DNA from: Halomonas socia | GTDB taxonomy: Bacteria > Pseudomonadota > Gammaproteobacteria > Pseudomonadales > Halomonadaceae | Length of the DNA: 64,000 nucleotides | Direction of reading: 5' to 3' | Assembly: GCF_010977575.1 (NCBI RefSeq) | Contig: NZ_CP048812.1 | Location: 4,689,300 to 4,753,299 of the forward strand | Shown here: in pieces, positions 20,930 to 31,043 of the stretch | How the letters are laid out: the number at the start of each line of letters is the position of its first letter | Position numbering within the stretch: position 1 is the first letter of the stretch | Made by a program: the position numbers and the translations under genes | Notes under the pieces: generated by a model | Database searches by the model: none | Told to the model about the DNA's origin: nothing | What the model saw: only the letters and a program-made list of their open reading frames with translations

Positions 20930-20993
20930 CGTTAGATTCTAGCGTACGCCAAAAAATGTTAGAAAAATAACAGATAATGTTATAGGTTTAACA
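20930..20993. promoter_or_regulatory. Three DeoR-type operators
   Basis: The sites are CGTTAGATTCTAGCG (20930-20944), TGTTAGAAAAATAACA (20957-20972) and TGTTATAGGTTTAACA (20978-20993). The E. coli deo operator is TGTTAGAATTCTAACA, so all three share the TGTTA/TAACA arms or a close variant. They lie between the divergent deoR and tsx-like genes. Confidence 0.8.
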
Positions 20994-21059
20994 TCAGCAG
21001 CACATCTACCCCCGGCCCCTGCCGGGACGCCAATAACGACAATCGTCTCGAGGCTTCCG

Positions 21060-21869
21060 ATGACACTCCTACGTAACGCTTCCCTCGCCGCCTTCGGTGC
21101 CGGCGCACTGCTTGCCGTTGCCAACGTTCAGGCCGATGCCACCCAGCCGCTATGGTCGTTCGGCAACGTCTCGCTCAACTACCTCGACTGGTCCTCGGGC
21201 ACCGAGCGGCGTACCGCCGACAACGCCGCCAAGAGCGACTTCTACTATATCGAGCTGGAGGGCGGTGTCGGCTTCGAGTGGGGCGAGTTCTACGGCTTCG
21301 CCGATCTCGAGAACCCCACCAACGATCAGTTCGACGAGGCCAGCGGTGGCCAGGACAACCTGCGCACCGCGGCCAAGGTGACCTCGCATATCTATCTGGG
21401 CAACTCACCGTTCTCGGTCTACGCCCACGTCTACGACTTCCGCGACTACGGTTTCAACAGCCGCGAGCAGGACCAGATCCTCGGCGCCGGCTATCGCCAT
21501 ACCTTCGACAATGGGCTATGGATCAAGCCCTTCCTCGGCGCGGCACGGGTGCAGAGCGACGGCTACACTGGCATGAACGGCTATATGGCCGGCTGGGTCG
21601 CGGGTTATGACTTCACCGCTTTCGAGCAGGATTTCAGCGTCACCAACTGGCACGAGCAGACCTTCGACCGCGATGACGACTACCTGGAACAGAACTTCGT
21701 CGGCGATCGCGCCGGCGTGGTCGGCACCAACGGCGCGCTGAGCCTGTGGTGGCACCCCAGCGAGCTGGTCACTACCGGCGTGCAGTACCGCTACGCCAAC
21801 AACAAGCTGGGCACCCCCAACGACTACCAGAACGCCATGATCTACTCCATCAAGCTCAACTTCCTGTAA
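21060..21869 (+). CDS. Tsx/OmpK-family nucleoside-specific outer-membrane channel
   Basis: 269 residues with a signal peptide ending near LAVANVQA|DATQPL (about residue 22). The mature start LWSFGNVSLNYLDWSSG and the motif FYYIELEGGVGFEWGEFYGF are hallmarks of the Channel_Tsx family, and the protein ends in SIKLNFL, an aromatic-type barrel terminus. It should let nucleosides cross the outer membrane for NupC, encoded 36 bases downstream. It is the first gene of the deo operon, just after the DeoR operators. Confidence 0.92.
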   Translation: MTLLRNASLAAFGAGALLAVANVQADATQPLWSFGNVSLNYLDWSSGTERRTADNAAKSDFYYIELEGGVGFEWGEFYGFADLENPTNDQFDEASGGQDNLRTAAKVTSHIYLGNSPFSVYAHVYDFRDYGFNSREQDQILGAGYRHTFDNGLWIKPFLGAARVQSDGYTGMNGYMAGWVAGYDFTAFEQDFSVTNWHEQTFDRDDDYLEQNFVGDRAGVVGTNGALSLWWHPSELVTTGVQYRYANNKLGTPNDYQNAMIYSIKLNFL

Positions 21870-21905
21870 GTTGCGTCCACACCAGCCTGACTCGAAGGAT
21901 CTCCT

Positions 21906-23180
21906 ATGACACTCCTCATGAGCCTGGTTGGGATGACCACCCTCATCCTGATCGCCCTTGCGTTCTCCTCCGACCGCCGCGCCATTCGCCTGCGCACCGT
22001 GGGTGGCGCCTTCGCCATCCAGGCCGGCATCGGCGCCTTCGTGCTCTATGTGCCGTTCGGCCAGAGCGTGCTCTACGCGATTTCCGATGCCGTCAGCCAG
22101 GTGGTGAGCTACGCCAACGATGGCATCGACTTCCTGTTCGGCGGGCTCGCCGATGCCGACAGCGTCGGCTTCGTGTTCGCCATCAAGGTGCTGCCGGTGA
22201 TCATCTTCTTCTCGTCGCTGATCGCCGTGCTCTACTACATCGGCATCATGCAGTGGGTGATCCGTATCCTCGGCGGCGCGCTGCAGAAGGCGCTGGGCAC
22301 CTCGCGCACCGAGTCGCTGTCGGCCACCGCCAACATCTTCGTCGGTCAGACCGAAGCGCCGTTGGTAGTGCGCCCCTTCATCGCCCGTATGACGCCTTCG
22401 CAGCTGTTCGCGGTGATGTGCGGCGGGCTGGCCTCGGTGGCCGGTTCGGTGCTGGCCGGCTATGCCGCGCTGGGCATTCCCATGGAGTACCTGGTGGCCG
22501 CCTCGTTCATGGCCGCGCCGGGCGGGCTGCTGTTCGCCAAGCTGATCATGCCCGAGACCCAGGAGCCCGAAGACAGCGTCTCCAAGGTCGAGGAGGAACA
22601 GCAGCAAGACGAGGACCGCCCCAGCAACGTGCTCGATGCCGCCGCCGCCGGCGCCACCTCGGGCCTCAAGCTGGCCGCCAACGTCGGCGCCATGCTGCTC
22701 GCCTTCATCGGCCTGATCGCGCTGATCAACGGCATGCTGGGAGGTGTCGGCGGCTGGTTCGGCATGGCCGAACTGAGCCTCGAGATGATCCTCGGCTGGC
22801 TGTTCGCGCCACTCGCCTTCCTGCTCGGCGTGCCCTGGGAAGAGGCGACCCTGGCCGGCTCCTTCATCGGCCAGAAGCTGGTGGTCAACGAGTTCGTCGC
22901 CTACATCAACCTGGCGCCCTACCTCGATGGAGAGCAGGTGGTCGCCGCCACCGGTCAGGCGATGAGCGCCCATACCATGGCGATCCTGTCGTTCGCGCTG
23001 TGCGGCTTCGCCAACCTGTCGTCGATCGCCATTCTGCTCGGCGGCCTCGGCAGCATCGCCCCGAGCCGCCGTCACGACATCGCCCGCTTCGGCCTCAAGG
23101 CGGTGCTCGCCGGCACCCTCTCCAACCTGATGTCGGCCTCCATCGCCGGGTTCTTCCTGGCCCTGGGGGCCATGGGCTGA
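21906..23180 (+). CDS. nupC: Concentrative nucleoside transporter NupC family
   Basis: 424 residues with the CNT layout: an N-terminal membrane pair, the gate domain with [37 protein letters not shown] (substrate/cation site), and the C-terminal [11 protein letters not shown] and [17 protein letters not shown]. It imports nucleosides across the inner membrane with Na+ or H+. A hydrophilic loop rich in E, D and Q (about residues 215-240) joins the two halves. Its position between the Tsx-type channel and deoC fits nucleoside uptake. Confidence 0.95.
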   Translation: MTLLMSLVGMTTLILIALAFSSDRRAIRLRTVGGAFAIQAGIGAFVLYVPFGQSVLYAISDAVSQVVSYANDGIDFLFGGLADADSVGFVFAIKVLPVIIFFSSLIAVLYYIGIMQWVIRILGGALQKALGTSRTESLSATANIFVGQTEAPLVVRPFIARMTPSQLFAVMCGGLASVAGSVLAGYAALGIPMEYLVAASFMAAPGGLLFAKLIMPETQEPEDSVSKVEEEQQQDEDRPSNVLDAAAAGATSGLKLAANVGAMLLAFIGLIALINGMLGGVGGWFGMAELSLEMILGWLFAPLAFLLGVPWEEATLAGSFIGQKLVVNEFVAYINLAPYLDGEQVVAATGQAMSAHTMAILSFALCGFANLSSIAILLGGLGSIAPSRRHDIARFGLKAVLAGTLSNLMSASIAGFFLALGAMG

Positions 23181-23199
23181 CGCGAGATACCATGATCGA

Positions 23200-23225
23200 G
23201 CGCTGCGGCCACGCCGCCGCAGCGC
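23200..23225 (+). other. Strong intercistronic hairpin between nupC and deoC
   Basis: A perfect 10-bp stem GCGCTGCGGC/GCCGCAGCGC with a 6-base loop and no T-run. It may protect the upstream transporter mRNA or partly stop transcription before the enzyme genes. Confidence 0.5.
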
Positions 23226-23261
23226 CACTGCACGCCTCTCAATGACGCCACGGACACTGCC

Positions 23262-24044
23262 ATGACCGATACTCCTCTTCAGGCCGACGCTCGCCGGGCA
23301 CTGGCCCTCATGGACCTGACCAGCCTCAACGACGACGACAGCGACGCGAGCATCGCCGCGCTATGCGCCCAGGCCGACACCTCGGTCGGCGCTCCCGCCG
23401 CGCTATGCGTCTATCCGGCTTTCATTGCCGCCGCCCATCGTGGCCTCAGCGAGCGCGGCCTGCGCCAGCGGGTCAGGATCGCCACCGTCACCAACTTCCC
23501 CGATGGCAGCGACGACATCGATCGCGCCGCGCGCGAGACCCGCGATGCCGTCGCCGCCGGGGCCGACGAGGTCGACGTGGTATTCCCCTACCGCGCGCTG
23601 ATAGCCGGCAACCAGACGATCGGCCGTGACCTGGTCACCGCCTGCAAGGCCGCCTGCGGCGACGTTACCCTCAAGGTGATCCTCGAGACCGGCGAGCTGG
23701 CCTCGCCGTCGCTGATCCGCCAGGCCTGCGAGCTGGCCATCGCCGGCGGCGCCGACTTCCTCAAGACCTCCACCGGCAAGGTGCCGGTCAATGCCACCCT
23801 CGAGTCCGCCGAGCTGCTGCTCGAGGCGATCGAGCGCAGCGGCGCCGATATTGGCTTCAAGGCCGCCGGCGGGGTGCGTAGCTCGCAAGACGCCGCCGCC
23901 TACCTGGCGCTGGCCGAGCGCATCATGGGCGCCGACTGGGTGACCCCGGCGCACTTCCGCTTCGGCGCCTCCAGCCTGCTCGGCAACCTGCTCGAGACCC
24001 TGGGTGTCGATGCAAGTGGATCAGATACCCCAGGAGGCTACTGA
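23262..24044 (+). CDS. deoC: Deoxyribose-phosphate aldolase
   Basis: 260 residues, class I aldolase TIM barrel. FLKTSTGKV holds the Schiff-base lysine and [10 protein letters not shown] the second catalytic lysine; [12 protein letters not shown] corresponds to the conserved barrel strand. It splits 2-deoxyribose-5-phosphate into glyceraldehyde-3-phosphate and acetaldehyde. The ATG is 81 bases downstream of nupC. The stop overlaps the deoA start (TGATG), so deoC-deoA-deoB-deoD-cdd read as one tightly coupled block. Confidence 0.97.
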   Translation: MTDTPLQADARRALALMDLTSLNDDDSDASIAALCAQADTSVGAPAALCVYPAFIAAAHRGLSERGLRQRVRIATVTNFPDGSDDIDRAARETRDAVAAGADEVDVVFPYRALIAGNQTIGRDLVTACKAACGDVTLKVILETGELASPSLIRQACELAIAGGADFLKTSTGKVPVNATLESAELLLEAIERSGADIGFKAAGGVRSSQDAAAYLALAERIMGADWVTPAHFRFGASSLLGNLLETLGVDASGSDTPGGY

Positions 24045-25372
24045 TGCTGCCCCAGGAGCTGATACGCGCCAAGCGCGACGGCCAGGCGCTGCCGGCCGAG
24101 GCGCTGCGTGAGTTCATCCAAGACATCGCCAGCGGCCAGATCGGCGATGCCCAGATCGGCGCCTTCGCCATGGCCGCCTACCTCAACGGCATGGACGACG
24201 CCGAGACGGTGGCGCTGACCGAGGCGACCCGCGACTCCGGCCAGGTGCTCGCCTGGGACGATCTCGACCTGCCCGGCCCGGTGCTCGACAAGCACTCCAC
24301 CGGCGGCGTCGGCGACCTGGTGTCGCTGGTGCTGGGCCCGTGGGTCGCCGCCTGCGGCGGCCATGTGCCGATGATCTCCGGCCGTGGCCTGGGCCACACC
24401 GGCGGTACCCTCGACAAGCTCGAGGCGATTCCCGGCTACGACGTCGCCCCCGACCAGACGCGCTTCCGCCACCTGGTCAAGGAGGTCGGGGTGGCGATCA
24501 TCGGCCAGACCGTCGACCTGGCACCCGCCGACAAGCGCCTCTACGCAGTGCGCGACGTCACCGCCACGGTGGAGTCGATGCCGCTGATCGTCGCCTCGAT
24601 CCTGGGCAAGAAGCTGGCCTGCGGCCTCGATGCCCTGGTGATGGACGTCAAGAGCGGCAGCGGCGCCTTCATGCCGACGCACGAGGCATCGCTGGAACTG
24701 GCCACGCGCATCGCCGAGGTCGCCAGCCAGGCCGGCACGCCGACCACCGCGCTGGTCACCGACATGAGCCAGCCGCTGGCGCCCTGCGCCGGCAACGCCG
24801 TGGAGATCCGCGAGACGCTGCGCCTGCTGCGCGGCGATGCAGGCGACAGCCGGCTGCTCGAGGTAACCCGCGCCCTGGCCGTGGAGATGCTGCTGCAGGG
24901 CCGGCTGGCCGAGGATCGCAGCGACGCCGAGCACAAACTCGCGCGAGCTCTAGCCTCAGGGGCCGCCGCCGAGCGCTTCGCGCGCATGGTGGCCGGCCTC
25001 GGCGGCCCCGCCGACCTGCTCGAACGTCCCGACCGCTACCTGGCCGCGGCCCCGCTACAACGTGCCGTACACGCCGAAGCGCCGGGCATCGTCCAGCGCC
25101 TCGACACCCGCGCACTGGGCATGGCAGTGGTCGAACTCGGCGGCGGCCGCCTGCAGGCAGGTGCCGCCATCGACCACCGCGTCGGCCTCAGCGAGATCGC
25201 CGCCATCAGCGAGCGCGTAGACGCCGAGCGCCCGCTGGCGGTGATTCACGCCCGCGACGAGGCCAGCGCCGAGCGCGCCGCCAAGCAATTGCGCGCCGCC
25301 ATCATCGTCGGCGACGCCGCCTCGACGCCGCCCACGCTGATTCACGACGTCATCCGTCGGGAGGTTCCATGA
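24044..25372 (+). CDS. deoA: Thymidine phosphorylase
   Basis: 442 residues of the pyrimidine nucleoside phosphorylase family. KHSTGGVGD is the phosphate/family signature, [20 protein letters not shown] the active-site region, and [10 protein letters not shown] the second conserved loop. It phosphorolyses thymidine and deoxyuridine to base and deoxyribose-1-phosphate. It overlaps deoC by one base and deoB by four (ATGA). Length matches E. coli DeoA. Confidence 0.97.
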   Translation: MLPQELIRAKRDGQALPAEALREFIQDIASGQIGDAQIGAFAMAAYLNGMDDAETVALTEATRDSGQVLAWDDLDLPGPVLDKHSTGGVGDLVSLVLGPWVAACGGHVPMISGRGLGHTGGTLDKLEAIPGYDVAPDQTRFRHLVKEVGVAIIGQTVDLAPADKRLYAVRDVTATVESMPLIVASILGKKLACGLDALVMDVKSGSGAFMPTHEASLELATRIAEVASQAGTPTTALVTDMSQPLAPCAGNAVEIRETLRLLRGDAGDSRLLEVTRALAVEMLLQGRLAEDRSDAEHKLARALASGAAAERFARMVAGLGGPADLLERPDRYLAAAPLQRAVHAEAPGIVQRLDTRALGMAVVELGGGRLQAGAAIDHRVGLSEIAAISERVDAERPLAVIHARDEASAERAAKQLRAAIIVGDAASTPPTLIHDVIRREVP

Positions 25373-26625
25373 CCCGTGCCATCGTACTGGTGCTCGACTC
25401 CTTCGGCATCGGTGCCGCTCCGGACGCCGCCGCCTTCGGCGACGCCGGCGCCGACACCCTGGGCCATATCGCCGCCGCCTGCGCCCGCGGCGAAGCCGAC
25501 ACCCCACAGCGCGCGGGGCCGCTCAGGCTGCCCAACCTGGCGCGCCTGGGACTGTTCCACGCCCACCGCGACAGCAGCGGCAGCGTGGCGTCGGGCGTCA
25601 CCCTTCCCGAACGGGTCGAGGGCGCCTACGGCCACGCCCGGGAGATCTCGTCGGGCAAGGACACCCCCTCCGGGCACTGGGAGATCGCCGGCGTGCCGGT
25701 GCGCTTCGAGTGGGGCTACTTCGAGAACCCGCAGCAGAGCTTTCCTGCCGAGCTGCTCGAGGCGCTGATCGATGAGGCCGAGCTGCCCGGCGTGCTCGGC
25801 GACTGCCACGCCTCGGGCACCGAGATCATCGCCCGGCTCGGTGAAGAGCACGTCGCCAGCGGCAAGCCGATCGTCTACACCTCGGCGGACTCGGTGTTCC
25901 AGATCGCCGCCCACGAGCGCCACTTCGGCCTCGAGCGCCTCTACCGGCTGTGCGAGATCGCCCGCGAGCTGCTCGAGCCCTACAATATCGGCCGGGTGAT
26001 CGCGCGGCCCTTCGCCGGCGACGACACGGCGAGCTTCCAGCGCACTGCCAACCGCCGCGACTACAGCGTCGAGCCGCCCTCGCCCACCGTACTGCAGCGG
26101 CTCCATGACGCCGGCGGCGAGGTGGTCTCGGTGGGCAAGATCGCCGATATCTACGCCCACTGCGGCATCAGCCGGGCGGTCAAGGCCAGCGGTCACGACG
26201 CGCTGATGGACGCCACCCTGGCCGAGGTGGCGCGCAGTGCCACCCGCGCGCCGGGCGAGCGGGTGCTGATCATGACCAACTTCGTCGACTTCGACATGGT
26301 CTACGGCCACCGCCGCGATGTGGCCGGCTACGCCGCGGCGCTGGAGCACTTCGACGCCCGCCTGCCCGAGCTGCTGGCACGCCTCGACGCTGACGACCTG
26401 CTGATACTCACCGCCGACCACGGCTGCGACCCCACCTGGCGCGGTACCGACCACACCCGCGAGTACGTGCCGGTACTGGCCCGCGGCGTCGGCCTGGCGC
26501 CGGGCCCGCTCGGCGAGCGCCACAGCTTCGCCGATATCGGCCAGAGCCTGGCCAGCCACTTCGGCCTGGCGCCCATGGCCGACGGCGCAAGCTTTCTCTC
26601 TGCCCCCATCAAAGGAGCCCCGTGA
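25369..26625 (+). CDS. deoB: Phosphopentomutase
   Basis: 418 residues from the ATG at 25369 in the ATGA overlap with deoA. The alkaline phosphatase-like metal sites are [13 protein letters not shown] at the N-terminus, [14 protein letters not shown] with the phosphorylated threonine (about residue 95), and [20 protein letters not shown] near the C-terminus. It converts (deoxy)ribose-1-phosphate to the 5-phosphate, linking deoA/deoD to deoC. Length is slightly over the E. coli enzyme. Confidence 0.97.
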   Translation: MTRAIVLVLDSFGIGAAPDAAAFGDAGADTLGHIAAACARGEADTPQRAGPLRLPNLARLGLFHAHRDSSGSVASGVTLPERVEGAYGHAREISSGKDTPSGHWEIAGVPVRFEWGYFENPQQSFPAELLEALIDEAELPGVLGDCHASGTEIIARLGEEHVASGKPIVYTSADSVFQIAAHERHFGLERLYRLCEIARELLEPYNIGRVIARPFAGDDTASFQRTANRRDYSVEPPSPTVLQRLHDAGGEVVSVGKIADIYAHCGISRAVKASGHDALMDATLAEVARSATRAPGERVLIMTNFVDFDMVYGHRRDVAGYAAALEHFDARLPELLARLDADDLLILTADHGCDPTWRGTDHTREYVPVLARGVGLAPGPLGERHSFADIGQSLASHFGLAPMADGASFLSAPIKGAP

Positions 26626-27368
26626 TGGCCACTCCGCATATCGACGCCGAACGCGGCGACTTCGCCGACACCGTGCTGATGCCCGGCGACCCGCTGCGCG
26701 CCCAGTACATCGCCGACACCTTCCTCGACGACGTGCGCCAAGTGAACAGCGTGCGCAACATGTACGGCTACACCGGCCGCTACAAGGGCCGCGAGATCTC
26801 GGTGATGGGCCACGGCATGGGCATCCCTTCTGTCTCGATCTACGCCAAGGAACTGATCACCGAATACGACGTCAAGACGCTGATCCGGGTCGGCTCCTGC
26901 GGCGCGGTGCGCGATGACGTCAAGGTTCGCGACGTGGTGATCGGCCTCGGCGCCTGCACCGACTCCAAGGTCAACCGGCTGCGCTTCAACGACCACGACT
27001 TCGCCGCCATCGCCGACTTCGAGCTGACCCGCCATGCAGTGGATGCCGCCGCCACCAAGGGCGTGCCGGTCAAGGTCGGCAACATCTTCTCCGCCGACCT
27101 GTTCTACAACCCGCAGACAGAGATGGTCGAGCTGATGCGCCGCTACGGCATCGTCGGCGTGGAGATGGAGGCCGCCGGCCTCTACGGCGTGGCCGCCGAG
27201 TTCGGCGCCCGGGCGGCAACGGTGTGCACGGTGTCGGATCACATCGTGCGCGGCGACTCGCTGTCCAGCAGCGAACGCCAGAACACCTTCGACGAGATGA
27301 TGGAGATCGCCCTCGAGGCGGTACTGCGCGACGACGCCGCACGCCACTCAGCAGGGGGAACGCCATGA
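26625..27368 (+). CDS. deoD: Purine nucleoside phosphorylase (DeoD type)
   Basis: 247 residues from the ATG at 26625 (AAAGGAG at 26611-26617; an in-frame GTG one codon earlier is less likely). Hexameric DeoD-family features are [18 protein letters not shown] (phosphate-binding), [22 protein letters not shown] (ribose/base site) and TVSDHI. It phosphorolyses purine (deoxy)nucleosides. The start overlaps the deoB stop by one base and the end overlaps cdd by four bases. Confidence 0.97.
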   Translation: MATPHIDAERGDFADTVLMPGDPLRAQYIADTFLDDVRQVNSVRNMYGYTGRYKGREISVMGHGMGIPSVSIYAKELITEYDVKTLIRVGSCGAVRDDVKVRDVVIGLGACTDSKVNRLRFNDHDFAAIADFELTRHAVDAAATKGVPVKVGNIFSADLFYNPQTEMVELMRRYGIVGVEMEAAGLYGVAAEFGARAATVCTVSDHIVRGDSLSSSERQNTFDEMMEIALEAVLRDDAARHSAGGTP

Positions 27369-27790
27369 GCGAGGTAACGCGGGATATCGTGGAGCGCCTG
27401 CGAGAGATCCAGGGGCACGCCTATGTGCCCTACTCCCGGCATCCCGTCGCCGCGCTGGTGGAGAGCGCCGACGGCAGCCAGTATCTCGGCTGCAACGTCG
27501 AGATCGCCAACTACAAGGGGCTGTGTGCCGAGGCCTCGGCCATCGCCGCCATGGTCGGCAGCGGCCGCCAGCAGATTCGCCAGGTCTACGTGATGGGCCC
27601 CGGCGAACACCTGTGCACGCCCTGCGGCGACTGCCGCCAGCGCATCCGCGAATTCGCCGGCCCCGACACCCGCATCGACGTCCTCGACGCCAACGGCCGG
27701 CACCTCAAGTCCTACAGCATGGACGAACTGCTGCCCGACTCCTTCGGACCGGAGAATATCGGCAAGCCTTCACCGATGTCGTCAGGTTGA
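27365..27790 (+). CDS. cdd: Cytidine deaminase
   Basis: 141 residues of the small tetrameric cytidine deaminase type. The zinc site is complete: [10 protein letters not shown] with catalytic glutamate and [14 protein letters not shown]. It turns cytidine and deoxycytidine into uridine and deoxyuridine, which DeoA can then split. It is the last gene of the deo operon. After it the sequence changes character and no clear terminator is seen. Confidence 0.96.
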   Translation: MSEVTRDIVERLREIQGHAYVPYSRHPVAALVESADGSQYLGCNVEIANYKGLCAEASAIAAMVGSGRQQIRQVYVMGPGEHLCTPCGDCRQRIREFAGPDTRIDVLDANGRHLKSYSMDELLPDSFGPENIGKPSPMSSG

Positions 27791-27970
27791 GGGCGTAGCC
27801 GGGCCATAGGCGGAATTCACGATGAAAGCTGTAATCACCACTCGTCACATGCGCTCAAACTTGTCGCCGAATATTCGCTATTTTCGGCACTTTCCGCCAC
27901 GCCGTGGTGGCGCGCGCTCAGACGCGACGCGGTGGTCAGCGACTCCAGCAAGAGATCGCCCACCGTGTGG

Positions 27971-28182
27971 CAGCCACGCTCGGAGGTGATGCTCTGTTGC
28001 CCGATGACCACGAAAATCAAGGGTTATCACTCGAAGTACGTGTTTTGGGAGGCAAAGGTGGCGTACTGGCCGATCAAGTAAAAAGCCTCGATTGGCGAGT
28101 CAGAAAAGCCAGCAAGAAAGGCAGCGTCACTCTACAGGAGCTGGCAAAGATACGTCATCTGGCGGGGATATTGATAAGATAA
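27971..28182 (+). pseudogene. Remnant of a MazF/PemK-type toxin gene
   Basis: One frame reads LCCPMTTKIKGY (27992-28027) and, after a one-base shift, another reads LEVRVLGGKGGVLADQVKSL and then DWRVRKASKKG to a stop at 28182. Joined, they match the second half of MazF/PemK endoribonucleases (the usual pattern is CPIT-K-KGYPFEV ... VLADQVKSLDWR-RKA). The N-terminal half and any antitoxin gene are not visible. It is best seen as a decayed fragment at the border of the accessory region. Confidence 0.5.
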
Positions 28183-28243
28183 GGCTCATACGATTCAAAG
28201 AATAATTTACCAGCCTGTATCCTACGTGAATCTTTCTTGGAGT

Positions 28244-28375
28244 TCACACCTTCTCGAATTCCATAAAATGCGAAGATATAGCGGTCAGGCAAACAGACAA
28301 CATGAAAACTGTAGCAATTACAGCTTCGTTATCATGACGCCAGCCCGACAAGTTGTAAATTAGTTCCCGCATCAT
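28244..28375 (-). CDS. Possible small membrane protein (43 aa)
   Basis: A 43-residue frame from an ATG at 28375 with GAGGAGAG a few bases upstream. The middle, AVIATVFMLSVCLTAISSHF, could cross the membrane once. It lies downstream of the broken lipoprotein gene on the same strand. Nothing recognisable is found by eye, and chance occurrence is possible. Confidence 0.3.
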   Translation of the reverse strand: MMRELIYNLSGWRHDNEAVIATVFMLSVCLTAISSHFMEFEKV

Positions 28376-28430
28376 TACTCTCCTCTACTCAAGCCTTGTA
28401 AATTCATCTGTCTGAAAGACACCTTACACC

Positions 28431-29131
28431 TCATATGTCATGCTGCCGCTCGATATGCTCGACGAAATTGTCCGTCAGCTGCACCAGCGCTGCGATCAAG
28501 GCTTTCGTTTCCGCCTCGCTATGCCACTGCGGGGAATCATCCGCATAGGGGCTGAGCATAAATCTTCGGGATGCCCCTGCACCGGAAAGGGTGACAATCT
28601 CCTCTTCATCCTGGCTAAAGGTGCCCTCCGCCACCATGACCTGCCTTCCCGTAAGTGGACAGATCATCATTAACGTACTCATGCAGGCGACCCCGTAAGG
28701 AATAAGCACCGCATATAAAGCTGGATTGATATCAGGAGAAGCCTCGCGAATCCTGAGAGCCACGTCGACTTCCTGCGCCTCGTGGATATCGCCATATAGA
28801 TCGCTTATCACCATCTCGAAAATATCATTCAGGTGTTCCTTTAACTCATCCGCCCTGCTCCAATGCCGAGGCTCTTCCTCTACATCAATAGAGAGGATAT
28901 TGACGTTCGGAAACCAATCCGCCGTTCTGGGATGATTCTCCTTGATAGAGTCAACCAACTGTTCCGCCAAGGAATCCTTGTTCTCTCTAATCCACTGATT
29001 GGAAAGAAGCAACCTATCACTTTCGTTATAGTTTGGGGGGGGGGTGTCACCTGATAAGAAAAGCACCCAGTCATGGATAACACCAAAACCCCAACGATTA
29101 CTTTTTTCATGGATCCACTCATCCGCTTCAT
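28431..29131 (-). pseudogene. Lipoprotein gene interrupted at a ten-base homopolymer (phase-variable or broken)
   Basis: From an ATG at 29131 with AGGGAGGGG just upstream, the frame encodes a lipoprotein signal peptide: basic MKRMSGSMKK, a hydrophobic core, and lipobox LSMTGC. About 16 codons after the cysteine codon a run of ten C (plus-strand G at 29035-29044) shifts it out of frame. The rest of the protein is open in another frame from there to 28431, about 200 residues (PPPNYNESDRL ... VEHIERQHDI). Eight or eleven C would join them into one lipoprotein of about 230 residues. The family is not recognised. Its position at the end of the CDI gene series suggests an accessory or immunity role, but that is a guess. 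Confidence 0.65.
29035..29044. repeat. G10/C10 homopolymer tract in the lipoprotein gene
   Basis: Ten consecutive G on the plus strand lie inside the coding region, exactly where the frame breaks. Such a tract is prone to slipped-strand change, and also to sequencing error. Confidence 0.9.
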
Positions 29132-29216
29132 CACCCCTCCCTTCATCAATCCACCTTCTTTCACCATTCGGACTTCACTACTGCTTGACCGCTTCCCAAT
29201 AACCCAATTGGGTGAA

Positions 29217-31021
29217 TCATTGCAGCAGAAACAGCCTTACCGAAGTCTCTAAATTCCTGAGCACTCTCCGCTCGTATCCAGCCATGAGGTCACGGGCCAG
29301 TTCCCGTTCCCGGGTATGCAACTGCCGGTTGTAGGATTCCACTTGCCCGGCCACCCAAGCACCGTCGTTCACGTTGCCGCCCGCAAGCTCGGCGGCCACG
29401 ATGCTGACCGCGAGGGCCGCCCCCGGGCCAAGGCCGGACTGCGAATGGCTCCAGCTGTCGTGGATGGCGTCGACCTGGCGCCAGTCCACGTCGCCACGTC
29501 GTTCCATCTCCTGTAGCCAGGCAAGCTCGGGGTTGGGGTTGGCCTCGGCCATGGCGTCGACGGTCTGGCGGATGGCGTTGCCGTCGATCCGCTCGATCTC
29601 GATATTAATGCCCTGGGCGGCGTGGATGGCCAGTTCCCCTTGGTAACGCAATTCGCTCTGGCGCAGCGTCTCTTCGGTACTGCCGTGGCCCCGCGCCGAT
29701 TGGCTGAGGGCATTGCTGCGGCTGCGTTCATGGGATTCCTGACGCAGGTCGCTGGCCATGTCGAAGGCGATCTCGCCGCCGCTGCCTGGCCGGCGTCCAG
29801 CCGTGCGCCGCGGTAGGACTGGTCGCCGCCGCTGACAATGGCGATATCGTCGCCTGCGCCGATCTGGGTGCCGACGTCACGGGTATCGTGGACTTCGTCG
29901 CGCTGGTGACGGCTGCTGCTCAAGAGTCCACCACGGCGGCGGTACTCGTAGAGGGAGTAATCTTCCTCCTGGGAGGTAAGCAGGTCGATGCGGTTGCCGG
30001 CCAGCAGCGAGGCATCTCCCCCGGCGTGTAGCTGGGCGGCGGTGAGGGTGATGTCGTTGCCGGCCTGCAAGGCGAGATCGCCGCCGACATCGAGCGTGGT
30101 GGATTGCACCCGGGTCTGGCTGTCGATGGTGTGGGTACGTCCCCGGCGCGTCTCGTCGTACTGCTGGGAGCGCCCAGCGTCGAGGCTGATATCGCGGCCG
30201 GCGGAGAGGGTCAGATCGTCGCCGGCATCGAGCCGGGCGGCACGCGCGGTGATGTCCTGCCCGGCGAGGAGCGCGAGGCTGCCGCCGATCTCCAACTGGG
30301 TGCCGATCTCTTCACTCTCCCGGGTCGTGTTGCGCCATGAGCGTAGGCTCTCCTGCGTCGTCAATGTCTCGAGGCTCAGGTCGCGACCGGCACTGAGCAG
30401 GCCGCTGCCCTGGGCACTGACGTCGACCGCCGTGAGGGTGAGATCACGCCCGGCGTCGAGAATCAGGTCGTTACCTGCCGACAGGGTCGCTGCACGCTCA
30501 ATCTCGGTGCTGCTGAGACGATAACCGCGGTTGACCTGTTCGCTGACCAAGGTGCTGGTGATATCCAGGTCACGACCGGCGCCGAGCCGGAGATCGCCGG
30601 CGCTATCGAGGTCGGCACCGACGACGCTGAGGTCACGGCCGGCGGTGGCACTCAAGCGGCCACCAGCCTCGGTGACGTAGAGCCCGGCCAGGCGCTCCGA
30701 GGTACTGGACAGCGTCAGATCACGGCCAGCCTGCAGCGCCAGTGAGTCGCCGGCGGTTATCTGGCCACCGATATTGTCGAGATCGTTGCGTGCATCGAGG
30801 TCGACCCGGTTCCCCCCGATACGACCGCCCAGGTTGGCAATGTTCTCTGCCGTCAGCGAGACGAGCTCACGGCCGGCCAGGGTGCCCGTATTACGAATGT
30901 CGTTCTTCACATCCAGCGCCAGGGAGTTCCCGGCAATCAAGGTGCCATCGCCCTGCAGGTCGCCCTCGCGAATCCGGACATAGGCCTGTGGGACCAAGGA
31001 TATCAATGACACTGCCCCCAT
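29217..31021 (-). pseudogene. Displaced and decayed CdiA fragment (FHA-2 region to pretoxin)
   Basis: 31021 down to about 29784 encodes the same FHA-type repeat region as CdiA residues about 2388-2790 (VREGDLQGDGTLIAGNSLAL-like start). Near 29784 a net 13-base loss relative to the full gene shifts the frame, and the homology continues in another frame (MASDLRQESHERSRS onward) to 29217. It ends in a different tail, QVESYNRQLHTRERELAR ... FLLQ, with no recognisable toxin. It has no signal peptide and no transport domain, so it is a cassette remnant. The first kilobase is nearly identical in DNA to 35657-36587. Confidence 0.8.
30060..30990. repeat. Direct repeat B, copy 1 (partner 35657-36587)
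   Basis: Nearly identical to the cdiA segment 5597 bases to the right, in the same orientation and reading frame. Similarity continues leftward to about 29380 at lower identity. Confidence 0.85.
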
Positions 31022-31043
31022 TGATCACCAAAAATTCTAGAAT

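Noticed and set aside
24340..25368. Long arginine-rich extension upstream of deoB in its own frame
   Set aside because: It overlaps deoA completely; deoB has a proper ATG at 25369 in the ATGA overlap.
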